A stretch of DNA of 64,000 nt from Paraburkholderia phenoliruptrix (GCF_902859825.1 NZ_CADIKB010000016.1:1-64000); one strand, 5' to 3'; counted from the first letter of the stretch, positions 8,457 through 17,786 are shown. Made by a program: numbers and translations. The notes: generated from the sequence alone by a model not told the origin.

Positions 8457-10025
8457 ATGGCAGTCAATCTTTCCGTTTCCGAGTCGATCCTTACAACTCC
8501 GTCCGGGCTCGGCGCGGCCGTCTCGCCCGCTATCCGGGCCCGCCTGTTGTCCGCGCTGTTCGACAACCGGTGGCCGCTCGTCATGTCGATCGTCGCCAGT
8601 GCCTTCGTCGCGGTGGCTGCTTATATGCGCCTGCATCAGCCGTGGGCGATCGTGTGGCTGTTCGCGGACGTGTGGCTATTGCTAGGACGCCTGAGCATCA
8701 TCCACGCCTATCTCACGCATGGCCGCAAGGGCGCGAGCAATCCGGGGCCGTGGGCGGCGGCCTATGCGCCGCTGTGCGTCGCCACGAGCCTCATGCTCGG
8801 ACTCGGGACGATGGGCTGCGTCAGCACCGCCGACACCACGCTGGCCGCGCTCGCCATCATGGTCGCGTCGGGCATACTCGGCGGCATCGCCTCGCGCAAC
8901 GCCGCCGTCCCGCGTCTCGCGATCGCCCAGATATGCGTGGTGTCGATACCTATCGGAATCGGCGCGCTGCTCTCGCCCACCGACGGCTCCTGGCTCCTGA
9001 TGCCGCCTCTCGTGCTGTATATCGGCGCGATGACGTCCATTGTGCGGCGCCACTACCGGGGCCTCGTGGCGCTGATGATCGCCGAGCAGAACCACGCCGA
9101 ACTCGCGGCACGCTTCGATGCCGCGCTGACTCATATGCCGCACGGGCTTTGCACGCTCGACCGGGCCGGCAAAGTGGTGATCGCCAATAGCCGTACTGCG
9201 CAGCTCTTCGGCGCGAACGTCGAGATGCTCCAGCTCAACTTGCCGCTGCCCGAGTTCATCGCCCATGCGGGTTTCGCGCAATTCGACGACGCGCTGCGGC
9301 AGCAGTTCATCGAGCGATGCAGCGCCTGGCTGCACGAAAAGCGGCGGCCTCTCGCGCTGGAACTGCGCAACGGCCGTCAACTGGAATTGCGGCGCAATCC
9401 GGTTCCGGACGGCAGCGCTGTCGTGATCATCGAGGATGTGACCGAGCGCAGGCAAAGCGAAGCCAAGGTGCTGTACCTGGCTCGCCACGACTCGCTGACG
9501 GGACTCGCGAACCGGCGCGAATTGCGCGAACGTCTGGAGAGAATCCTGTTGAAGGCGCATGCCGTCAGCGGAATGCGCACCGCTGTCCTGTACCTCGATC
9601 TGGACGGCTTCAAGCAGGCCAACGACCGGCACGGCCATACCGCGGGCGACGAAGTGCTGGAAACCGTCGCGGCGCGCCTGCGGCAGACGCTTCGTCACGG
9701 CGAATTCGCCGCGCGTCTTGGCGGCGACGAGTTTGCCGTAATCGTCGAACAGGCGACGCTGCACTCGATTGTCGCGATCGCACAACACGTGATTCGCGAA
9801 ATCGCGAAGCCCTATGCGCTCGCGACGGGCGGCAGCATCAGCATCGGCACGAGTATCGGCATTGCATTGGCCGAGGCGCATGAACCCGTCGACGATCTGA
9901 TCCGGCGCGCCGACGAGGCCATGTACAGCGCGAAAAATGCCGGCAAGGGCACCTATCGCATTTCCCGCGAGGAAAGCCGCCTGCCGCCGGATGCGGATTA
10001 CGACGCAAACGTCGGCGCGGCGTAG
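8457..10025 (+). CDS. Membrane-bound PAS-GGDEF diguanylate cyclase
   Basis: A 522-residue signalling protein. About six hydrophobic segments fill the first 190 residues, then come a PAS-like domain (near 210-320, with ALTHMPHGLCTLDRAGKVVIAN) and a GGDEF domain (near 340-505) with LARHDSLTGLANRRELRERL and RLGGDEFAVIVE. The intact GGDEF signature predicts synthesis of cyclic di-GMP from two GTP. The inhibitory I-site, normally RxxD five residues before GGDEF, reads RHGE, so product inhibition may be weaker. The gene stands alone, diverging from the RpiR gene, with no EAL partner nearby. Confidence 0.9.
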   Translation: MAVNLSVSESILTTPSGLGAAVSPAIRARLLSALFDNRWPLVMSIVASAFVAVAAYMRLHQPWAIVWLFADVWLLLGRLSIIHAYLTHGRKGASNPGPWAAAYAPLCVATSLMLGLGTMGCVSTADTTLAALAIMVASGILGGIASRNAAVPRLAIAQICVVSIPIGIGALLSPTDGSWLLMPPLVLYIGAMTSIVRRHYRGLVALMIAEQNHAELAARFDAALTHMPHGLCTLDRAGKVVIANSRTAQLFGANVEMLQLNLPLPEFIAHAGFAQFDDALRQQFIERCSAWLHEKRRPLALELRNGRQLELRRNPVPDGSAVVIIEDVTERRQSEAKVLYLARHDSLTGLANRRELRERLERILLKAHAVSGMRTAVLYLDLDGFKQANDRHGHTAGDEVLETVAARLRQTLRHGEFAARLGGDEFAVIVEQATLHSIVAIAQHVIREIAKPYALATGGSISIGTSIGIALAEAHEPVDDLIRRADEAMYSAKNAGKGTYRISREESRLPPDADYDANVGAA

Positions 10026-10353
10026 CGCTTCGCGCCTCTTTGCCATTGCACGCCGCTTGTCCCATTTGCGCGCGATGCGTTGGCGCGGGCTTCGGCTTTC
10101 GCTTTCGCGTTGGCATTGGAAAGCGTTGGCAATGGAAATTGGAAAGCGCAATCCGCGTGCCGCTTCAGGAGACCGAACGCCGCCCGCGCCCGCCAGGCGG
10201 CCACTCCCGGCGAGTCATCAAAACGAAGTATTTCCCCCTGATTGACCCGCTTTCCGGCGTGCGCTAAGAATCCGGTATGCATACCGGCACGGCGTATCCG
10301 GCCGTGCGCGTTCACGACGCCGCGCGAGCGCCAAGTCAGTGGAGGACGCCATC
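10026..10353. other. Intergenic stretch with imperfect repeats and a palindrome
   Basis: About 330 bases with no credible gene between the diguanylate cyclase and the small exported protein. Bases 10080-10150 hold imperfect direct repeats of GCTTTCG and GGCATTGGAAAGCG type. A perfect 16-base palindrome lies at 10272-10287. Confidence 0.6.
10272..10287. promoter_or_regulatory. Perfect 16-base palindrome, possible operator
   Basis: CCGGTATGCATACCGG reads identically on both strands. It sits 67 bases upstream of the ribosome site region of the small exported protein, a normal place for a dimeric regulator to bind. No cognate regulator is adjacent. Confidence 0.4.
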
Positions 10354-10665
10354 ATGCAGACGAGACTCGTGGCGATTGCGGCATGGGCCGTGGTTCAGAC
10401 AGCAACGGTCTGCGCGCAAGGGACCGGGGCGGCCGCGGGCACGAGCCACCCGCGTGGGGACGCGGGCGCCTCAGGCGGCGCGAAGTCCCATGTTCCGCCC
10501 TCGCCTCCAGCTCCCGCGCCGACGACCGCTTCGCCTAACGCCGGCACGCCGCTTCTGCCCGGCGCGGGCATCGTCGTGGCGCCCGAAGATGCAGGCCGGC
10601 CGCCGCGTCCCGAAGCGTCGCCGGGCACGCCTGCCAACCCGAGCGGCTTGAAGAAGCCCGATTGA
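10354..10665 (+). CDS. Small exported proline/alanine-rich protein
   Basis: A 103-residue protein that starts MQTRLVAIAAWAVVQTATVCAQ, a signal peptide with probable cleavage after CAQ or TVCA. The mature part is low in complexity and rich in Pro, Ala and Gly (PPSPPAPAPTT). I do not recognise a family. The ATG at 10354 has GGAGG seven bases upstream; an in-frame ATG at 10339 lacks a site. It is probably a periplasmic or envelope protein of unknown function. Confidence 0.6.
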   Translation: MQTRLVAIAAWAVVQTATVCAQGTGAAAGTSHPRGDAGASGGAKSHVPPSPPAPAPTTASPNAGTPLLPGAGIVVAPEDAGRPPRPEASPGTPANPSGLKKPD

Positions 10666-10736
10666 GCACGGCCCGACTCACAGGCAGCAAGCAAAAGCCT
10701 CGCGGCTCGCCGGCTCGCCAGCCATAGGCCGCGCCG

Positions 10737-13019
10737 TCACAGCAGCGCGACCACCCGCACGTCGCCCTGTTCCGCCGACGCCACCACCTTCTCGCCGATG
10801 CGCCTGAAGGTGATCGACACCGAAGCGTCGCCGACGCGCAGATCGCCCACTTCCAGCCAGTCGATGCCTTCCGGCAGCATCGGCTGCTCGATCACTACCT
10901 CGCGGCGCTCGGCGTCGATTGTGATACCCAGACATGCTTCGAGCATCATGAACGGCGAGCCCGCCGCCCACGCCTGCGGCAGGCAGGCAACCGGATAGGC
11001 GGTGGGCGGCTCGCCGCGCCGGCGCGGAAATCCGCAGAAGAGTTCCGGCAGACGCATGTCGAAATTGACGGCCGCCTGGAACAGCGCCTGCAGGAGCCGC
11101 ACCGCCGCCGCCTTGCCGCCGTAGCGCGACAGGCCGCGTGCGCAGATCGCGTTGTCGTGCGGCCATACTGAGCCGTTGTGATACGCCATCGGGTTGAAAC
11201 GCGACTGGCTCGCCGCCAGCGTACGCACCCCCCAGCCGGTGTGGAACAGCGTGGAATCGAGCGCGCGCACGACCGATTCGCCGCGCTCGCGTGAAGGCAA
11301 GCCGAAGGCCAGCAGGTGCCCGGCATTCGACGCCATGACGCGGCACAGTTCGCCGTGACCGTCGAGCGCTATGCCGTAAAAGCCCGACTCTTCCATCCAG
11401 TATTTTTCTTCGACGCATTCGCGCAGCTTTTTAGCCCGTGCCTTGTATTGCCCCGCTGCATCGTGCATGCCGCGCAGCTTCGCGTAATGGGCCATGGTGT
11501 CGAAGGCGGCGCTGGCATAGGCCTGCACTTCGACGAGCGCGATCGGGCCGTCGGGGAAGCGGCCGTCGGCATGGAACACCGAGTCGTGACTGTCTTTCCA
11601 GCCCTGGTTGGCGAGACCGCCGTCCGACTCGCGCTGATAGTCGAGCAGGCCGAAGCGGTTCTTGTCGCACACCCCCGCGACCCAGGCGGCCGCGCGTTCG
11701 AGCGCGGGCCAGAGTTCGTCGATCAGGCCGACATCGCCCGTGCGAGCCGCATAGGCGCCGGCGAGCACGATGAAGAGCGGCGTAGTGTCGACGCCGCCGT
11801 AATACAGCGCGAACGGCACCTCGCCGGTGGCCGCCATTTCGCCCTTGCGCATCTCGTGCATGATCTTGCCGGGCGCGGCATCGCGAAACGGCGAGTTCTC
11901 GTGCGCCTGATGCTCGGCGAGAAACCGCAGCACGCCGGCCGCGAGTTGCGGCTGCAACCACAGCGTCTGCAGCGAGGTGATCACGGCATCGCGGCCGAAC
12001 GGCGTGGAAAACCACGGAATGCCCGCATACGGATACGGGCCTGTCGCGAGGTCGGTAGTGAGGAGGCCGAGATCCGCAAGCGAGCGGTCGATCCATGCAT
12101 TGAAGAGCGGATTGCTCGAACGCACGCGCGCGGTCACGCGGCGACGCTCGCGCATCACGAGGTGCGCGTCGACCAGCGCCGCGCGCACCGCCGCCCGGCC
12201 GACGCGCGGCCGCTCAGTGTCGATCTGCGACATATGCGCTTCGCTCAGCGGATGAGTCGGCGACGACACGCCGGCACTCGGCGCGTCCGGCTTCTTCGCG
12301 ACCACCTGCACGGCGACCGAGAGATAGATCGACACGCAGGCCTGCGCCGGCAGCTTGACCGTGTAGTCCGCTCGATTGGCAAAGAGCTTGTCGGGCTGCG
12401 GCGCGAAGGCGATCTGCACATTGCGCGCCACGTCGTCGAGGCCGACGTAGCCGAGCAGCACCTCGTCGTTCTCGACGCGCGCCGGCTCGATACTTCCCTG
12501 CTGCGCGCGCTTCAGGCCGCGCACTTCGAACATGTCGCGGAAGTCGCTCGCAAACGAAATGGACAGCGGCACGACAGCGTCGCTCGTGCCGTAGTTGGTG
12601 AGTTCGATTGCTTCGTTAAGCACCGTGCCCGACAGCACGCGCACGCGCTCGACGTGGATCACGCCTTCGGGCGTGCTGTCGCCGCCGAGCGGCGGCAACG
12701 GGCGGTTGGTCAGATGCGCGGTAAAGGACGTGTTGTCGCTGCTGACGCTGCCCGAGAGCAGCGACGGCGCGCGGCCGCCGAAGGTCAGGCGCAGTTGCGA
12801 GAGGACGCGGGTGTCGTTGACAAAGAGGCCGTCGTCGTGGCCCGTGATATCGCCGAGCGGGTCGTTGACGATAAAGGTATCGCCCGACTTCAGCACGTGC
12901 TGCGTGGCGCTCGCAACGTTGAGGTTTTCCGTCGGGATGAATACGCCGTCCGGCTCGGATTCGCGATGGTCGATTCCGCCCGAGTGGGACAGGCCGCCGA
13001 GGGCTTCAGGCTGCTGCAT
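10737..13019 (-). CDS. Glycogen debranching-type amylo-alpha-1,6-glucosidase
   Basis: A 760-residue protein with an N-terminal glycogen-debranching domain (from DTFIVNDPLGDITGHDDGLFVNDTRVLS to about residue 230) and a C-terminal (alpha/alpha)6 glycosidase domain (about 310-740). The latter contains GIPWFSTPFGRDAVITSLQTLWLQP, LANQGWKDSHDSV and MAYHNGSVWPHDNA. Such proteins hydrolyse alpha-1,6 branch points or related glucosides; no signal peptide is seen, so the enzyme should be cytosolic. The ATG at 13019 has AGGAG eight bases upstream and is preferred to the ATG at 13058. No glycogen or trehalose genes are beside it. Confidence 0.85.
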   Translation of the reverse strand: MQQPEALGGLSHSGGIDHRESEPDGVFIPTENLNVASATQHVLKSGDTFIVNDPLGDITGHDDGLFVNDTRVLSQLRLTFGGRAPSLLSGSVSSDNTSFTAHLTNRPLPPLGGDSTPEGVIHVERVRVLSGTVLNEAIELTNYGTSDAVVPLSISFASDFRDMFEVRGLKRAQQGSIEPARVENDEVLLGYVGLDDVARNVQIAFAPQPDKLFANRADYTVKLPAQACVSIYLSVAVQVVAKKPDAPSAGVSSPTHPLSEAHMSQIDTERPRVGRAAVRAALVDAHLVMRERRRVTARVRSSNPLFNAWIDRSLADLGLLTTDLATGPYPYAGIPWFSTPFGRDAVITSLQTLWLQPQLAAGVLRFLAEHQAHENSPFRDAAPGKIMHEMRKGEMAATGEVPFALYYGGVDTTPLFIVLAGAYAARTGDVGLIDELWPALERAAAWVAGVCDKNRFGLLDYQRESDGGLANQGWKDSHDSVFHADGRFPDGPIALVEVQAYASAAFDTMAHYAKLRGMHDAAGQYKARAKKLRECVEEKYWMEESGFYGIALDGHGELCRVMASNAGHLLAFGLPSRERGESVVRALDSTLFHTGWGVRTLAASQSRFNPMAYHNGSVWPHDNAICARGLSRYGGKAAAVRLLQALFQAAVNFDMRLPELFCGFPRRRGEPPTAYPVACLPQAWAAGSPFMMLEACLGITIDAERREVVIEQPMLPEGIDWLEVGDLRVGDASVSITFRRIGEKVVASAEQGDVRVVALL

Positions 13020-13349
13020 CAGGGTCGCTCCTATGGTTCGCTGCTGCGTATGCTTCACTTGCGGTCGCCGCCGGCGCGTGGCCGGCCGCTTCCGATTGTA
13101 GAAGCTCTCGTCTCGTCAGACGAACTTATCACGGGCGAGTTTCGGTTTTTTTTCGATGGCACGCGACCTGCAGGCATGCGCATGAGCGCGCTCGCAGCAA
13201 CAATGTTTTGCTCCGGCGGCACTGAGTGCGCGAGAGGCCTTCTGCGATACTCCGTTCGTGTTTCGCTAGCCCGGCGGAACACATCGCTGTGTTTGGCCCG
13301 CCGTCGAGGCGGGTCTTTTTGATCAGCCAGCAGAACAGGAAGAACCCGA
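13020..13349. other. Divergent intergenic region with a hairpin terminator
   Basis: This region separates the minus-strand debranching gene from the plus-strand gene at 13350. It should carry both promoters. A T-rich run (13141-13154) and the terminator-like hairpin at 13297-13320 are the only clear structures. A short untranslated RNA ending at that hairpin is possible. Confidence 0.5.
13297..13320 (+). terminator. Rho-independent terminator-like hairpin upstream of a gene
   Basis: CCCGCC, a five-base loop GTCGA, GGCGGG and then TCTTTTT form a standard intrinsic terminator on the plus strand. It ends only 29 bases before the ATG at 13350, so it would stop transcripts entering that gene: an attenuated leader or the end of a small RNA. 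Confidence 0.65.
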
Positions 13350-13751
13350 ATGAACGCCTCGCTTGAAACGCTTTTTCCGGATCATGTGCATGCCGCAGAC
13401 AGCGCCGTCAGCGCGCTGAACCATCAGGACATCGTGGTCGCTTTGTCGGCGGCTTTGAAGAAGCAGGACGTAGCGGTACTCCACATGCTGTATCCGCGCA
13501 CCGACGCGCGCACGCATCGCAGTCTCGATACGCTCGTCGACGTGTTGCATGGACATGGCCTGCACGAAGTCGCCGACCTCATCGCGCAGGAAGCGCACTA
13601 TCTGCTCATCAAGGAGCCGGCGAAGGCGTGGAAAGTCTTCCACGAAATTCGCAACGACTCGCTCGCGATCGGCGTGCACCTCTACTATCACGGTCTCGTG
13701 GGCGAAGCGGCGGAACGCGCGCTCGACAGGGACGCGCATCGCAAGGCATGA
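13350..13751 (+). CDS. Conserved hypothetical helical protein
   Basis: A 133-residue, mostly helical soluble protein without signal peptide or membrane segment. It starts MNASLETLFPDHVHAADSAV and contains HMLYPRTDARTHRSLDTLVDVLHGHGLHEVADLIAQEAHYLL. I do not recognise the family. AGGAAGAA lies 6-13 bases upstream of the ATG. The gene follows a terminator-like hairpin and is followed by the convergent mreB-like gene. Codon use matches its neighbours, so it is probably a real gene. Confidence 0.6.
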   Translation: MNASLETLFPDHVHAADSAVSALNHQDIVVALSAALKKQDVAVLHMLYPRTDARTHRSLDTLVDVLHGHGLHEVADLIAQEAHYLLIKEPAKAWKVFHEIRNDSLAIGVHLYYHGLVGEAAERALDRDAHRKA

Positions 13752-13862
13752 GCTCGTCGCTGACCTCGCCGCGCGGGTGATTGCGTCGATGCCGCGATGG
13801 AAGGCCGGCGCGATGCGCGGCGCAAGTTGATCGAATCGCGCGGGTGAAAGGCTACCGCAGCG

Positions 13863-14915
13863 TCATTCGCAGGCCAATTCGTCGAGCAGGCCCGTGGCGG
13901 CCGCCGCACCCGCGCCGCGCACCGCACAGGTGAGCGGCTCGTCTGCGACGCGCACTTCGAGGCCGATTTCATGGGTGAGGCGCCGCTCCAGATTGCCGAG
14001 CAGCGCACCGCCGCCCGTCAGCACGATGCCGTTGTGCGCGATATCGGTGACGAGTTCGGCCGGCGCCATTTCGAGCCCGCGCTTGACCGCGCCGATCACC
14101 TGACGCAGCGGTCCTTCGATGGCATCCGCGATATCGTGGTTGCTCAACTGGACCGTGCGCGGCAGCCCGTCGTCGACACTGCGGCCGGTCGCGTTCATGT
14201 GCTCCGCGGGGACGTCGCGCACGGCGGTGCCGATGTTCTTCTTCACGTGTTCGGCCGTCTGCTCGCCGAGCAGCACGCCATACAGATTGCGCACATAACT
14301 GACGATAGCCATGTCGAAGGCGTCGCCGCCCACGCGGATCGAGCCGCTGTAGGCGGTGCCGCCGAGCGTCAGCACGCCCACTTCCGTCGTGCCGCCGCCG
14401 ATGTCGACGACCATCGAGCCCGTCGCCTCCGCGACCGGCAAGCCCGCGCCGACCGCCGATGCCAGCGATTCGCCGATCAGGCTCACCTTCCACGCGCCCG
14501 CCGACACGGCCGCTTCCTTGATCGCGCGGCGCTCCACCTGAGTCGCGCCGGCCGGCACGCACAGCGTGAAAGCGGCACGGCGGCTGAAAATCTGCCGCGG
14601 ACGGGCCATGTCGACGAATTGCCGGATCATGTGCTCGGCGGCGGAAAAGTTGGCGATCACGCCGTGGCGCATGGGCCGCACGGCTTCGAGATTGCGCGGT
14701 GCGCGGCCGAGCAGCTGGCGCGCCTCGGTGCCCACCGCCGCCACGCGTTTTGGGCCGCTTGCGTGGTCCTTCTCGAAACAGACGACCGACGGCTGATTCA
14801 GCACAATGCCGCCGTCGTCGGTATAGATGAGAGTGTTGGCGGTGCCGAGGTCCACGGTCACAGCCTGGCGGAACAGTCGATCGAAAAGCGGGTGATGCGG
14901 CGTCGGTCTGGCCAT
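13863..14915 (-). CDS. mreB: MreB-like rod-shape actin homologue (solitary copy)
   Basis: A 350-residue actin-fold ATPase of the MreB/Mbl family. Phosphate and adenosine motifs are visible: VTVDLGTANTLIY (phosphate 1), MVVDIGGGTTEVGVL (phosphate 2) and NGIVLTGGGALLGNL (adenosine). MreB polymers guide cell-wall synthesis along the inner membrane. Unlike the usual mreBCD locus, no mreC, mreD, pbp2 or rodA follows, so this is likely a second, divergent copy. The N-terminus (MARPTPHHPLFDRLFRQAV) can provide an amphipathic membrane-binding segment. Confidence 0.88.
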   Translation of the reverse strand: MARPTPHHPLFDRLFRQAVTVDLGTANTLIYTDDGGIVLNQPSVVCFEKDHASGPKRVAAVGTEARQLLGRAPRNLEAVRPMRHGVIANFSAAEHMIRQFVDMARPRQIFSRRAAFTLCVPAGATQVERRAIKEAAVSAGAWKVSLIGESLASAVGAGLPVAEATGSMVVDIGGGTTEVGVLTLGGTAYSGSIRVGGDAFDMAIVSYVRNLYGVLLGEQTAEHVKKNIGTAVRDVPAEHMNATGRSVDDGLPRTVQLSNHDIADAIEGPLRQVIGAVKRGLEMAPAELVTDIAHNGIVLTGGGALLGNLERRLTHEIGLEVRVADEPLTCAVRGAGAAAATGLLDELACE

Positions 14916-15111
14916 AAGAAGGCTCTGTTGTGTCGCTCAGTAGCGTCGCTCGGCTGCCAGGCCAGCTCATGCGCGACAGTGTGGAAAATGCGCCCCCGGT
15001 CACCCAGGCCGCGGGCATTGCGCAGTCCCGCGACGGGCGTGATTTTCGTGCTATGAGCAGTTAACGGCAAGCCGATCAATAACTTTAGGGCCGCTTTTCG
15101 CGCCGACCGTA

Positions 15112-15771
15112 TCAATCGCGCGACAGCGCGCCCAGCGTGCGTTCCAGCGCCGCCTCGCCGAGCGCAACGCCGTCCGCGCTGATCGTATGGCCGACGCCCG
15201 GCAACGCGTAGGCATCCACGGTATAGCCCGCCGCGCTGAAGGCGTCCGCGGCGTATTCGAGTTCCTGAACCGGAATCACTTCGTCTTCCTCGCCGTGAAT
15301 CAGCGTGAGCGGCGTCCCGTTGCGGGCGACGACCGGCGACGCGAGCCGCCCGGAATAGGCGACGACGCAGGCGGCGCCTTCCGCGCTGGTCGCCACGTGA
15401 TGCAGCGCCATGATGGAACCTTGCGAAAAGCCGACTAGCGCAAGGCGCCCGAAAGCAAGCTGCCAATGCGCGAGCTCGGCTTCGAGCATGCGGCGCAGGG
15501 CCGCGTAAGCCGCCGCCGCGCGCGCCTCGCGGTTGCCTTCGCTGATGTCGCGCAGACTGAACCACTGCCGGCCGCCAAAACCGCCGTCGAACGGATCGGT
15601 GCCGTCGAGCGAAGTGAAAGCCACGTCCGGCAGACGCTCGCTCCAGATGTCCGCGAGCGGCATCAGATCCCGCGCGTTGCTGCCCACGCCGTGCATCAAT
15701 ACCACCAGCGCTTTGGCGGGCGTTTGCAACGGCGCGCGCCGCCAGCCATGTTCGAATTGCTCCCAAGCCAT
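15112..15771 (-). CDS. Phospholipase/carboxylesterase-family alpha/beta hydrolase
   Basis: A 219-residue cytosolic serine hydrolase. It has VVLMHGVGSNARDLMPLA as the oxyanion strand, the nucleophile elbow GFSQG, an aspartate in IHGEEDEVIP and a histidine in PGVGHTIS. This is the full triad of the YpfH/carboxylesterase-2 type that cleaves short-chain esters or lysophospholipids. The natural substrate is unknown. It is a single-gene unit facing away from the DHA2 carrier. Confidence 0.85.
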   Translation of the reverse strand: MAWEQFEHGWRRAPLQTPAKALVVLMHGVGSNARDLMPLADIWSERLPDVAFTSLDGTDPFDGGFGGRQWFSLRDISEGNREARAAAAYAALRRMLEAELAHWQLAFGRLALVGFSQGSIMALHHVATSAEGAACVVAYSGRLASPVVARNGTPLTLIHGEEDEVIPVQELEYAADAFSAAGYTVDAYALPGVGHTISADGVALGEAALERTLGALSRD

Positions 15772-16108
15772 ATTGCTTTTCCTTCGCTTTCATTGAATTG
15801 CGGTTGATGGCGGCCACGCGCATTCCGCGCGATGCGGCGCTATGCGCGCTGGTTCGGTCCTAGCCGCGAGCATACGCTGTCGGCTCGGCTTGCGGTGCTG
15901 GCGGTGCCTGGTGCGGCTCGTGCAGCCAGCCTCGGCTGCCCGCGCCGGCGACGTCGAAAGATGAATGCAGGTATGCTTTTGCGAGCATTTGGCGGACCCG
16001 CGGCGCGGCTTGAGCGCGGCGCGCATGCACACGCACTTGCACGTGCAGCCAGCGTTGCGCCACGGCAAACCGCGCGAGGTCCGCCGCATATCGATCCGGG
16101 AGAACGTC
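15772..16108. other. Divergent intergenic region, no gene seen
   Basis: About 340 bases of high-GC sequence between the hydrolase and the second DHA2 carrier. Open frames cover it in several registers, but none shows a family motif or ribosome site. The region probably contains both promoters. Confidence 0.5.
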
Positions 16109-17695
16109 TTGAGCCAACCTTCGTCCGCGGCGTCGCCCACGCCCGCCTCCGCTCCGCCCGCTCCTCCGCCGCCGCTCCGAGGCGGTCAGCTGGTGCTCGC
16201 GACCATCGCCGTCGCGCTCGCCACGTTCATGAACGTGCTGGATACGTCCATTGCGAACGTCGCCATTCCCACTATTTCCGGCAACCTGGGCGTTTCCGTC
16301 GACGAAGGCACCTGGGTCATCACCGTATTTGCCGCGGCCAATGCCGTGTCGATTCCGCTCACCGGCTGGCTCACGCAGCGCATCGGCCAGGTGAAGCTGT
16401 TCGTCGGCGCGATTCTGAGCTTCGTGCTCGCGTCGTGGCTGTGCGGCATTGCGCCGACACTGCCGGTGCTGCTGCTCGCGCGGGTGTTCCAGGGCGCGGT
16501 GGCCGGGCCGCTGATCCCGCTGTCGCAGGCCATTCTGCTCGGCTCCTATCCGAAGGAAAAAGCCTCGACCGCCCTCTCGCTCTGGGCAATGACCGCCACC
16601 GTCGGTCCGATTGCCGGCCCCGCGCTCGGCGGCTGGATCACGGACAGCTACAGCTGGTCATGGATCTTCTACATCAACATTCCGGTGGGCATCTTCGCTG
16701 CGGGTGTCACGTGGATGATCTATCGCACTCGCGAGTCGCCCACCCGCAAGCCGCCTATCGACGTGGTCGGGCTCGGTCTGCTGATCACATGGGTCGCGTC
16801 GCTGCAGATCATGCTCGACAAAGGCAAGGACCTCGACTGGTTCGCCTCGCCGGTTATCGTGATTCTCGGGCTGACGGCGCTAATCAGCTTTGCGTTCTTC
16901 CTCGTGTGGGAGTTGACGGAAGAGAACCCCATTGTCGATCTGCGGCTCTTTCGCGAGCGCAACTTTCTGGGCGGCACGGTAGCGATTTCCGTCGCGTATG
17001 GCGTGTTTTTCGGCAATCTCGTGCTGTTGCCGCAATGGATGCAGGAGTATTTGAATTACCGTTCCGTCGACGCAGGTCTCGTCACCGCGCCGCTCGGCGT
17101 GTTCGCCGTGATTCTGGCGCCGGTGATGGGCCGCGTGCTGCCGCGCTCGGACGCCCGCATCATTTCGACCATGGCGTTTGTCGGTTTCGCGATCGTCTTC
17201 TATATGCGCTCGAAGTACGTGATCGAAATCGACACCTGGCATCTCGTGATACCCACGCTGCTGCAGGGCATTCCCATGGCGCTCTTCTTCGTGCCGCTCA
17301 CCGCCATCATCCTGTCGGGACAGCCGCCGCACAAGATCCCGGCGGCGGCCGGCCTGTCGAATTTCGTGCGCGTCTTTTGCGGCGCGGTGGGCACCTCGGT
17401 TGCCGGCAACGCGTGGAACAACCGTACCGTGCTGCATCATGAGCGGCTGACCGAACGCGCTTCGGTCGACAACCCGTTGTTCAATCAACAGATCGATTCG
17501 ACCCAGTCGCTGCTGCATATGAATACGCAGTCGGCGCACGCGCTGTTCGATTTCACCGTCAATACGCAGGCCGCGATGATGGGGCTGAACGACATTTTCT
17601 TCGTGTCGGCGGTGATCTTTATTCTGATCATTCCGCTCATCTGGATCACGCGGCCTGCCAAGGGCGGTGGCGGGGGCGCAGCAGGCGCGCACTGA
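16109..17695 (+). CDS. DHA2-family MFS multidrug transporter (EmrB-like)
   Basis: A carrier of about 528 residues with 14 predicted helices. Typical marks are LATFMNVLDTSIANVAIPTISGNLGVS in helix 1, GWLTQRIGQVKLF and ARVFQGAVAGPLIPLSQ. EmrB-type pumps usually work with a periplasmic EmrA and an outer-membrane channel, but neither gene is here. The start is best read as the TTG at 16109 (LSQPSSAAS), since GGGAGAA precedes it; the frame runs further upstream to 15965 with a basic, unrelated leader. Its own promoter should lie in the divergent region with the hydrolase. Confidence 0.85.
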   Translation: MSQPSSAASPTPASAPPAPPPPLRGGQLVLATIAVALATFMNVLDTSIANVAIPTISGNLGVSVDEGTWVITVFAAANAVSIPLTGWLTQRIGQVKLFVGAILSFVLASWLCGIAPTLPVLLLARVFQGAVAGPLIPLSQAILLGSYPKEKASTALSLWAMTATVGPIAGPALGGWITDSYSWSWIFYINIPVGIFAAGVTWMIYRTRESPTRKPPIDVVGLGLLITWVASLQIMLDKGKDLDWFASPVIVILGLTALISFAFFLVWELTEENPIVDLRLFRERNFLGGTVAISVAYGVFFGNLVLLPQWMQEYLNYRSVDAGLVTAPLGVFAVILAPVMGRVLPRSDARIISTMAFVGFAIVFYMRSKYVIEIDTWHLVIPTLLQGIPMALFFVPLTAIILSGQPPHKIPAAAGLSNFVRVFCGAVGTSVAGNAWNNRTVLHHERLTERASVDNPLFNQQIDSTQSLLHMNTQSAHALFDFTVNTQAAMMGLNDIFFVSAVIFILIIPLIWITRPAKGGGGGAAGAH

Positions 17696-17786
17696 ACGGC
17701 GCAGTGAGTTGCACATCGCGCGGGCGCCCTATGCCCAATCCGGTGGGACTTGCCAGTAGAATCGCGGCTCCACCGGGTTGAGCCTT

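Noticed and set aside
11316..13322. A 668-codon open frame on the plus strand opposite the debranching enzyme gene
   Set aside because: It is the antisense of a clear glycosidase gene, is rich in Arg, His and Ala, and shows no family motif. Long antisense frames are expected in high-GC DNA.
15832..17442. A 536-codon frame in the register next to the second DHA2 carrier
   Set aside because: It shadows the transporter; the real frame shows membrane helices and DHA2 motifs.
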